Shown: piece after piece, positions 7,916 through 16,555 of the stretch
Numbering within the stretch: the first letter of the stretch is position 1
Layout of the letters: each line of letters begins with the position of its first letter
NCBI GenBank assembly: GCA_027596075.1
Contig: JADGJC010000574.1
Coordinates: 1-16,555 of the forward strand
From: Rhizophlyctis rosea
Lineage: Eukaryota > Chytridiomycota > Chytridiomycetes > Rhizophlyctidales > Rhizophlyctidaceae
Direction: 5' to 3'
Length of the DNA: 16,555 bases
Program-made: the position numbers and the translations under genes
Notes under the pieces: generated by a model
The model's input: the letters and a program-made list of their open reading frames with translations, nothing else
Told to the model about the DNA's origin: nothing
Database searches by the model: none

Positions 7916-9516
7916 GGGATAGAGAATGGAAGGAGGTTATAAGCAGCAAGTGGGAAGAATGAGGGAAGACTGGGAAGAGAGGGCGGCATGATGAATCAAC
8001 AAGAGGCGCGTATCTGTTTATGCAAGCAGGCGAGCGGACGTCCACCTCCGGTTGATTGCGCATATAAGCGTGTAAATTTCCTCCTCGCACTTCACATCCC
8101 CACCTTCAACTTGACAGTAACATTTGCGAACTTTTCCACTCTTCCACGCGCTATCGTCTGATAAGAGGGAGCAGCATTCGCACGGCAACAGCCAAACACT
8201 GCTTGTCCCGCAGCCAACGAGATGCCCTTGATGCTGACAAATTTGCGTGCTGCAACGGATCGGAGGCTTTCGTGTGCGGAAAGTAATGACCGCTAACAGT
8301 CCGAGGGCAGGGACAAGGGGGTCACATTTCTTGAATGTAGTAATCCCGGTTAATTTATCATCATAGGCTGCCCAACTTTGGAGTTGAAGCCTCCGTTTGG
8401 GTATAAGGCTATCACTTTCCCATGAAAATCATGTTTGTCTGTCTTCCATCCGCAGCTGCGCCAATCTCCCCATCACATTATATGGGCAATCCGACTGCAT
8501 ATTCCAGTCAACACATCTTTGACTAAAATTAATTGCCAAGTTGAGGGAAAATCCGCTCCACAACATATCAACTGCTTCTGATTGTCGGTTGTATATTCCG
8601 TCAGAGTGAGAATTGTCGGCAAAGAATTCCCAGCTTGCTTTTGTTCATACAACCAGCCTGTCAATTTGCTTTCCCATTCTCACCACATGGGGTTCAGCGG
8701 GGTTTCTTGTCTCAAAACTGCGGCTGATGAATGTGGCCACGTTGCGAATCATGGTTGGGATCAGCCTCAAGAGTCACCTTAATCAATCCGATCAGGAAGG
8801 TCTGACTTCGTCTGAGCGAGAGTTGATCAGCCGCTTCTTATACCACGGAATCGGGAGTAACGGGACTGGAACTGTCGCCAGCCGACGCCATAGTCAACTC
8901 GGTTTGTGTGAATTTCCTCCCCATCATTTTTGTTGATACATATCATATCAGGCGCCTAAAAAGAGTTTGATTCGAATGGATGCGCCAATGACTCGCTCGC
9001 AATCTCCATGCGCAAGAAGGTGCGACAAACTTTGACACATCCCGGTTTGCATCTTGCGGACACGCTCTTCAGTGGGTCGCCCGTCGCGGTGGGACTGCTC
9101 CTTTGCGGTGTTCCGCTTGAAGCAACTTCATTATCTCAACTGAATGTGGGAACACCCCAACCGATCGAGTGATTGCATTGATTAACCTTGAGGCCATCAT
9201 ATGGAATACCAGAACTCACCCCTTTTGTTTTCGCAACATTTTTGAGCAGCGTTGCGCGATCGGATACAATGAAAGTTTCTGAGAGTATTCAAATTTGGCA
9301 ATTGTGCACTTGCCCACCCCCCCGCAAAGTGCTGTTGAAGAAAACGGGGGACGCTATGTTCGGTGCATGTGCCGTGCATCCTCCCATCTCATGGCTAATG
9401 AATCTCTTTTGTGCTCTGTGTTTGAACGCAAAGCAAGGGACATCTTGAACCCGTTAAATGGACTTTTGCCAGGAAGCTGAACAAGATGAACACGCAATAA
9501 GAGAGGTTTCATTTCA

Positions 9517-9564
9517 TTTTTTTTCCTTTTTCTTTTTATTTATCTTCTTTTTTTTTTTTTTTTT
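9517..9564. repeat. Poly-T / pyrimidine tract
   Basis: T8 at 9517-9524 is followed by pyrimidine-rich sequence and a T17 run at 9548-9564. On the minus strand this is a poly-A tract and could be the tail of a retroposed sequence lying to its right, but I recognise no element body. A simple slippage tract is equally possible. Confidence 0.6.
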
Positions 9565-9919
9565 GAGAATTAGATGTTGAGGGATGGGGCAGAAATATTG
9601 AAGTTACAGACATTCCAAGTCTTCCGCTCATTAGGTACATTTTGGTAGGCGGCGTACAATGTGGGCGAGAGTGTTGTGCATACTGCCCTCAGACCCCTTC
9701 TTGTGCAACCGGCGTGAATGATAGCATTTGTCTCCACCCCACATAACAGCCGCGTGAATTTGCAAGAGGTCTACTATACTTGTCGGACCTTGCCCGGAAG
9801 GTCGAAGGTTTACTCAAGTACCGTCGGGATTCATTTCTTGTCCATTCACCAGTACTCGTATGGCATGGTTCGGAAACGAACGGTTGATTGGGTCATCCAA
9901 GACCGACAAGTACCGACAC

Positions 9920-9935
9920 CAAGTTGGCCAACTTG
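9920..9935. repeat. 16-bp perfect palindrome
   Basis: CAAGTTGGCCAACTTG equals its reverse complement and stands alone in the gene-poor stretch. It could be a dimeric binding site or an insertion scar; no nearby gene explains it. Confidence 0.55.
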
Positions 9936-12900
9936 AGGACGGTGCGTTCCTGCCAGTCCGGGGCACGTAAGGCATCTCGAATGGCTGAGAGAGAAAACCC
10001 TAGGGATTCAGGTGTCCGAAAATCATTCATGGCAAGGGGGGAGAACAACAGGACATTAATTCACATCGATCTTCTTGAACCCACCATCAATCGGTGGGCT
10101 CCATTTTCATATGCTTGCACATTTAGTAAGTGGTTCATATGTCTGCCTCCTTACCCGCATCACTTTCTTTTCTGTTGAAATTCCAAGAATTGAGCATTCA
10201 GGCGCTACTTTTGGACAGGACAAACCTCTCGGGGCTCGGCGTGGATGTGATGAACGTGGCGACCGAAAAAAAAGACGTGGGCGGCGCATTTGGGCATTAT
10301 GCACCCCATGCTGGAGACAAAGCACACGGATGTAGTTACACGGTTTGGAGGTCCTGCGATACCCTCGCTCATTATTTGAAAAGCACATCGACAATGTCAT
10401 AGACCCATTTCTGGCCTCTGTGAAAGACATCTTTGCTTGACTTCGGGAGGTTTGCAATGGTCTAGCCGGAACGCATAGCTACGCATGACTGAATGGCGAA
10501 ATTGTGTTCTCAATTGTTTTTTTGTGCAGTGACTGTTGCATATGGCACATGTACGGTCATTTTGTTGACATCGAAGTGCTCCACTCTCGTTGCACTCTGC
10601 TCTGCACACTTGTAAGGGACTAAGCAGCTTTGGATCGCCAATAGCTTATAGACTTCTTTTTTTGACGCAGAGGACGAAGGACAAATCCTTAAAATGTCGG
10701 CACATGATTAATGGAACAGACCACCTCGCCCATGCTCTGATGCCCATTTTGCCATCAACTTGTCTGACTGATGCGGAGTTGAAACCGTACAGGTGTATCT
10801 TGTTTTGTATCGAGCTCGCTGGCCAGCAGAATGGTCACGACGGTGTCAACGCCATGTTTGAGGACACCAAGTATTAATGAGAGCCAAAAGAGTGAAGCTC
10901 CCCACCTCTGTCGTTCTACCAAGTGAAATGCGATGATACTGTCCCACTCCGTGTAGCTGGAATCAGAGTGTGAACTTGGCGTATCCTTGTGGATGGCAGT
11001 ATTCCCCCACTGTGGTGGTCAGGAGACATCTGTTGAGTCTTGTGTGAATGGGTCTTCGGGTGGTGGAATCAACTCATCCCCTCCAGTCGCTCTCAAGACA
11101 TCAACCTGACAGCTTTTCAAATTTCCCACCTCAATGTGCCATATCTTTTTGGATGTGCATGTCCATTACACTGCATTCGTACTTCCAGCGAGGAAGCATG
11201 TCGATGATGGCACGGAACTGTCAAAAAGCTTAAATGGAACACCATCCATGAGTTCGATGGCGCGACGGGCGGTACATGTCGAACATTCAGGGCCCGTGGT
11301 CAGGTCATACTCATCCAAAAAGCCGCATGATGTCAGTTGGATAGTTTGGATTTAGGAACAATGGTTGATGAATGCTCTTGAGTTTCACAGCTTTCGGACA
11401 ACGCAGTTCGAAAGCAAAAAGGGGGGAGGGCTGAAGTGGGACCCAGATCGCGCGCCGAGCTTCGCTTGGAGGTAGACTGGACAACGGTGTTGTGTGCGCA
11501 TACATCCATCAATTGCCTTATACGCGAGTGATTGGGTGGCATGTGAGCGCATCTGAATCGTTGTGCGTAACTTGATGACCAAGATTTTGCATTGCAGTGA
11601 AAATGTCCGTACCAGATGCACAATGGTGATGGTGACCGTCGAATTTGTCGATGTTCATGTGCACCTGGGATTGTAGCCGTCTCGTGGACCGGACTGACCG
11701 GGACAAACGCGTCCCAGGCATCCCATCTATCACGAGCCACAAGTACCTCAAGTAGTACGATCTTGTGGTGTCGTCCGAATGCTCAATGTGCATTTATTTT
11801 GTTGGTCGTCAGTAGTACATTTTTGCTTTGTGGTTTGCACTATGTCTTATGTCCAAAAGACCTCCCGGGTAGTTGAACTGAGCATTCACATTCGATTTGT
11901 GGGATTCAATCGCTTGGGCATGACCGTTTGACTCAGTTTCGCCAAATGGTTCTCATAGGTTGTACTGGATCAACGTAAGTAGTCCTATAAAGCACAAGCT
12001 TGCAAGGCTTGGGTAAAAAGCAAAAAGAAAATACTCGCTGCGGTCATGCAATGCGTGCTCAAAGAACAATGAAGATCGCACTCCGGTAACTTTCATTTTG
12101 TTGTACGAGTCACCGTGGCTGGCCGTCGCTATCTCGAGTGTCTCTCACAAGATTGTGGTTTCAATACATCTATTGGACCCAAACAGAGCACACGATTGCG
12201 CCTTCTCGACCTTTAAAAGCAAAACATTCAATTGTGATCTTCTGTCAAGATGGGTCATTGGTCAAGTACAAACTGGGTATCATCCGCAAGCCGAACGACC
12301 GCTTGTGGGATAACAATGCAAGATGATGCGCCTATCTGCCTTTTTGCACTCGAATCCATACGCAATGCTTGACGCAAGTCATCAGATGCAGTAGTTTGAA
12401 ACACCACAGGAGGGCTAGCCATAGTAAATAGGAGGTTGCACAGCTTCGTTAAATTCGTTCTGAACATCTATGGACCGCTTGGCGCTGTTTTGATTTTTCC
12501 TACTATTGCATCATGTGCAAGATCAAGCTGCGAACTTGGAGTGATGGGCTTGAGACATGGATGATGGAAATACAATGCAACCATTACCAATGTCATCCTC
12601 CTTGTTTCTGAATGACATCCTGATTCATATAGCTCCGCTTCTTTTTGGATTCACTCATTAAGCTTTCTGCTCAACGTGATTTCGGGGTGTCCATCACCAT
12701 GTGTGGAACTTTCCGGTCACTCCTAGGTGGAGGAGCAACCTGATGAGATTCCCAAAAGAACAGAAGATGTCATTGTATGCAAGACAAAGCCCATGCCGGA
12801 GTTTTTGGGCGTCGAAACTGCGAGTACTGCGGTAGTGACTGAATGACGATCAAAGTTCTGTTTGATGGTCCACGCGATGAAGACAAGGCTGTCGCAATTG

Positions 12901-13702
12901 ACCAGCAGAAAAAAGCGCAAGATAAAACAAACACGAGATCCAAGGCAGAGGGCATGTGCGTTGGTTGCTTTGGATGACTTTGCAAGCACATTGTGAAGTG
13001 AAGCAGTAATGCTGCTGTCAGACCAAGGGAATGTATTCACAACTTTGTGGAAGTGATGAGCGTGCACCCGAACATCAAATTTACCCCTCAAAAGGTGTCC
13101 ATTGTCCACTCATTACGCACAACGTCAGGAAGAGGTTTAGAGTGACTAGCGGATAGCTTAAGCTCCACCATCATATTTCGCGAAGTCAGGTATGGGGGGA
13201 CACTACTGGACCCTGAAAATGATTTGGGACCTCCTACCGCAAAAATTGGAAAGTGCCGACACATGGCGTGACCGGGCCACACTGACACAGTGAGACTACT
13301 TTGGTGGCACAAAAAGGCCCAGTCATGCTGTCCTTCTTGCGCCACGAGCTGTCGGGATTTTCCAATTTATAGGTATACGGTGACTGTGCACCATGTGACT
13401 CACGTGCTCCTTCCACTGTCCAGTCACCCGGACGCACTGCGCAAGTGTCATTTTTACCTCATTAATGGTGGCTTGTGACATACAAAATGTTGGTGTGTGG
13501 CGCAGCATCGAACTCACAGATCGCAACTGCCAACGAAATTGACCTGTCAGGCTGTCAAACTCTCTGCTTCCCTTCCCTCACTGCGGCCTGACTGTTGAGT
13601 GTTGACAGACGGTGGGAAAATATATTCTACTTCCTACTTATACCCACTTTGCCGCATGTGTTGTAAACGTAGGCTTGACTATTCACTGTGACAGTAACGA
13701 AT

Positions 13703-13733
13703 AGAGGGCAATACAACTAGCTTGTAGCCCTCT
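13703..13733 (+). promoter_or_regulatory. Nested inverted repeat upstream of the Sen1-like gene
   Basis: AGAGGGC (13703-13709) pairs with GCCCTCT (13727-13733), and inside it TACAA (13712-13716) pairs with TTGTA (13722-13726) around CTAGC, with AA (13710-13711) bulged. It lies about 120 bases before the start codon at 13854, in the promoter or leader. Twelve perfect base pairs in 31 nt make a strong hairpin. Confidence 0.55.
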
Positions 13734-13853
13734 TGCCTGGTCCCTCCTTCCCACAGGTGGGTGCGAAGGCATCGCTCGACGTCCACTTCCATCCCATACT
13801 CACTTTCCCACGGCTAGGCTCTCTTCTTTCCCCTCCCGTCGGGCGTATGAGAA

Positions 13854-16555
13854 ATGCCCTCTGCAGATATGGCCGCCCTCACTCTCGAAGACGTGCTCAA
13901 CTTTCGCCAAAAGGCAGTGGCAAACGCAGACAACGACGATGCTGCTGACGGTAGGTTGAGTCATGCAAGTGGACAATCCTCGTGACAGCAGTGGGAAACG
14001 ATGTTGCGCTTTCGGACGAGTTAGGATGGGTTGTATATATTTTGACACTGGAGCTACAGTATTTTCACACTTTGGCCCGTTGCATATCGCGTTGTTTGAT
14101 CAACGAAAGCATCATCAATCCGATGATCATCTCATTACCCACATTTTCTCACGCTCACCACTCGCCCCCTCCCCCACAGGTTACATACAAACCCTCTCAC
14201 GCTTCATCACAACATCCCCGACTGGCTCATGCTTCTTCCACTCTCACACTGAACTCGCCGCTGACGCTCTACGTATCATCTTATCCACTCTATCTTCCAA
14301 TGATGTGGAAAGTGCGAAAATCGTCTTGGGGCAGTCGCTAAAGCAGTGTGTCGAGTGCATAAATGCCTATCATGATGCCAAGAAGGTGTTTGCTGAGGGG
14401 TTGAAGGTGGGTTTCATTGAGTTTGAGTGGCGTTGGGTTGGGGAGATTGGGTAGAGTTGGGTTGATTGGGTTGGGTTGGGTTGAGTTGGGTTGGTTGACT
14501 TCAGTTGGGTTGGTGGGGTACGTCATTAATTGGGTTGGCTTGTGGGTTAGGTTGGGTTGGGTTGGGTGGGTTGAGTTGTGCGTGGTGGGTTGGGTTGGGT
14601 AGGCTTCGGTTGGTTGAGTTGAGTTGGGTTGGATTGGGCCGGGTTACGTGGTGGATTGGGTTGGGTTAGATGGGTTGGGCCAGGTTGGGATGGGGTGGGT
14701 TGGACGGGTTGGATGGGTTGGGTTGCGTCGGGTTGGGTGGGTGGGCTCTCAGTGAGGGGTGAGGCCAATGAGATCATATAGAGCGATGCAACTCAGCGGT
14801 TGAGGGCAAAGCATGATTCACTCATCACAATCGACATTCTCTTAGGCCCTCCACACGGAAGAAGAAATCAACCAAGTGTATGTCGACACTTTCCCTTTCA
14901 ACTTCCCCAACACCTCCCCTAATCCATTCCTCACATACAGAACAACAAACCTCTTCCACTGGGACGTCGACCGTCAGCGTCGGGAACTCTCTTCGTGAGT
15001 AATGCAGAAAAACAAAACCGTTTATGACTCAATGCTGATCAATCCATATCAGACTAGCAACCCAATACGAAACCATCCTCGCCAACTCCGCCGTCGACCC
15101 TCGCAAACAGATTTCGGCGCTGAGACAAAGCAGCGCGTTTGTGTTGTACGAGATTTTGAATTTCCCTGGTGAGTATTGCATTTCGACTCGTGATTTTCGT
15201 TCTGTAACTATGTGCGGACATAGTTGGGTTATCCGCCATTTGACGTGTTGTCACTGAATCGTTGATTCTCATGCTTCCCGTTGCATTCATGACAGAGGTC
15301 CTACAAGACCCAGAAGTGGACGAACTGTACAGACGAGTGACGGTGCCGGAAAAGCATAGGAATGGGTTGAAATTGAATGTGAATATATTTCCTGGTAAGT
15401 GCCCACTCTCGCGAATATTCGATTTGGGTAATTAGATCACTTGCATATGTCCGCTTCTTCATCTCCTAAATGTGATTACTTCCTCCCTCCACAGGAGTAC
15501 TCCTAGGCAGAATCCACGCCGACCCCCTCATGCGCGCCCGTTCCCACCGCGCACTGGACGCAACATCCCTACGCTTCACGTCCGCAACTCTTCCGGCCGC
15601 AAAACCATACATCGAAATCATCCTTTCGGCTCTAGCCGGACGCCCCGCAACGCATACGTACTCCATCACGGAGGATCGAGCGGTGCTGTGGGAGGCTGGA
15701 ATTGTGGTTTTGGGGTTGTGTGATGAGGAGTCTTTTAGGGATGTGGTTTGTGGGATGGAGCTTGAGGAGTCGTTTGTGAGGGATGTTGGTGGGGGGGTGA
15801 TTGGTGTTAGTGGAGAGGCGTGTGGAGTTTTTGGGAGGGTTGTTGGGGTGAAGGGTGAGAAGGCGTTCAGCGGGGGTTTGTTAAGGGGGGATGAGAGGGT
15901 GGAGTTTGTTAGTAGGGTTGTGACGGTTGCGGAGTTTGGGACCGGTGTTGGTGGTGGTGGGGTTGGTGTTTGGTGGGAGTGGTTCGTACCGTTTTGTTTG
16001 AATGCGCCCAGAGAAGGGTGGAACGAATGGGGTTGGGACGCCGTACGTCTCTTCATCGACCGCATCCCATACCTCGATTTGACAGCTCAATCCCAACTGA
16101 CATCAACACTCGTCACGATCGTCGAAGGAATATTCAGGAAACACCATGAGGCAAACCCCGAAATCCTCCTCGCCCTCCTCTTCCTACCCCCCACGCCACC
16201 ACAACCCCTCCTACCACTAACACAAACCCTCCTCTCCCACGACCTCACAACCCTCCAATCCTCCATAAACGACCGCGTCTCCAACCCCTCCTCCCGCATA
16301 CCCCAAATCCACACCTCTCTCTGGTCCCACACCGCCCTCCTCTCCCTCCCCACCATCCGGCAAACAATCCTTACCGGCTACTTTGAAGCCCTGAACGTCG
16401 ATGGGAGCGAGGAGAGTAAAATTGTGTTGAGGGGTGTGAAGAGTGCGGTGGAAGGACTGAAGGATGAAGAGGTTTTCGGGTGGTTGGGAGTTATTGGGGG
16501 GAAGGTGTTGGGTTTTTTGGTGGGGGCGGAGGGGGTTGGGGAGGGGGTCGAGGGG
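13854..16555 (+). CDS. SEN1: N-terminal part of a Sen1/senataxin-like helicase
   Basis: Exons 13854-13950, 14180-14406, 14846-14877, 14941-14994, 15053-15168, 15296-15394 and 15495 to the edge give 562 codons with no stop; all junctions are GT-AG and keep phase. The order of landmarks matches my recollection of the fungal Sen1 N-terminal helical domain: a short linker, TGSCFF (47-52), a CxxC (Cys89, Cys92) in QCVECINAYHDAKKVF, a Trp in LFHWDVDRQ, VLYEILNFPEVL (167-178), then NIFPGVLLGRIHADPLMRAR. Sen1 is a roughly 2000-residue nuclear RNA/DNA helicase acting in transcription termination and R-loop removal. The helicase core, needed to prove the call, is beyond the window. The start could also be Met6 (13869), which has G at +4. 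Intron 2 carries a GGGTT array, and the last exon switches between G-rich and C-rich codon blocks. That this is a long helical protein is firmer than the name. Confidence 0.65.
14428..14744 (+). repeat. Degenerate GGGTT array inside intron 2
   Basis: About 320 bases of the 439-nt intron (14407-14845) consist of variants of TTGGG/GGGTT, with the G-rich strand on the coding strand. Perfect four-run G-quadruplex patterns occur, for example 14459-14480 (loops 6, 2, 2) and 14554-14570 (loops 2, 2, 1). The donor is GTGGGT at 14407 and the acceptor CTTAG ends at 14845. The pattern resembles but does not match fungal telomere repeats (TTAGGG), since most units lack the A. Confidence 0.85.

Larger units (their letters stand above)
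7916..13702. other. Gene-poor 5.8-kb stretch, possible decayed elements
   Basis: No frame here shows a recognisable domain, a signal peptide followed by a coherent mature part, or consistent splice sites. The longest frames (for example minus 12723-13109, minus 11333-11740, plus 10590-10877) overlap others and lack motifs. Short protein-like scraps occur, such as plus 12138-12326 (HSIVIFCQDGSLVKYKLGII) and minus 13088-13345 running into 12723-13109 by a frame change, so parts may be old mobile-element or gene remains. I found no long terminal repeats, terminal inverted repeats or transposase motifs by eye. Local structures are listed separately: poly-T at 9517-9564 and a palindrome at 9920-9935. 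Small inverted repeats also occur: CCCACC/GGTGGG at 10080-10098 and a 9-10 bp AATTGGAAA/TTTCCAATT pair near 13240 and 13360. Confidence 0.5.

Noticed and set aside
7776..8090. 104-codon minus-strand frame over the phosphatase promoter
   Set aside because: It overlaps the first exon in another frame and has no motif; it is a shadow of the gene and its upstream region.
12723..13109. 128-codon minus-strand frame
   Set aside because: No recognisable domain, a smaller frame overlaps it on the same strand, and no splice structure supports it; at most a relic.
14428..14744. Interstitial telomere repeat
   Set aside because: Units are mainly TTGGG with irregular insertions; TTAGGG is rare, and the array lies precisely within a phase-consistent intron.
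14338..14777. Minus-strand Pro/Thr/Gln/Asn-rich frames and a plus-strand Gly/Trp/Val-rich frame
   Set aside because: They are translations of the degenerate GGGTT array, which is intronic in the Sen1-like model; low complexity alone keeps them open.
1..16555. CRISPR array, rRNA, integron or bacterial operon
   Set aside because: No regularly spaced identical repeats, no rRNA-like blocks and no ribosome binding sites; the intron structure is eukaryotic throughout.

Overview
This is eukaryotic DNA, almost certainly from a fungus. The genes are densely split by short GT-AG introns (mostly 50-90 nt), encode secreted hydrolases, and sit among intergenic sequence with no bacterial-style operons. 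The intron density would suit an early-diverging (chytrid-like) or basidiomycete fungus, but that placement is inference. I rebuilt the three main genes by hand from splice sites and reading phase; every exon junction in the models keeps phase.

Layout. 1-2200: an edge fragment open on both strands, a broken small cysteine-rich secretory gene (471-665, minus), a short tandem repeat (1470-1547), and a 125-codon secretory reading frame (1803-2180, plus) that has ACG where its start codon should be. 2181-2760: convergent intergenic DNA. 2761-5323 (minus): a 13-exon glycoside hydrolase family 5 gene of the endoglycoceramidase-related type, with a signal peptide. 5324-6056: intergenic. 6057-7858 (minus): a 10-exon tartrate-resistant (purple) acid phosphatase with all seven expected metal ligands and a signal peptide. 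7859-13702: almost 6 kb in which I find no convincing gene, only poly-T, palindromes and possible relics. 13854 to the right edge (plus): a 7-exon 5' part (562 codons) of a large gene whose protein resembles the N-terminal domain of the Sen1/senataxin RNA-DNA helicase; the helicase domain would lie beyond the window.

The two complete minus-strand genes are tandem, not divergent. Both products look secreted, one attacking glycolipid-type beta-glucosides and the other phosphate esters, which fits external nutrient scavenging. The Sen1-like gene is functionally unrelated.

The most unusual structures are: (i) a 439-nt intron in the Sen1-like gene filled with degenerate GGGTT repeats, G-rich on the coding strand and therefore prone to G-quadruplexes and R-loops, the structure Sen1 itself resolves; (ii) compact nested inverted repeats of 31-32 nt just upstream of all three main genes, with a simpler perfect hairpin upstream of the ACG frame; (iii) the ACG-start secretory protein; (iv) a 15-nt microexon in the glycosidase gene that can be skipped in frame.
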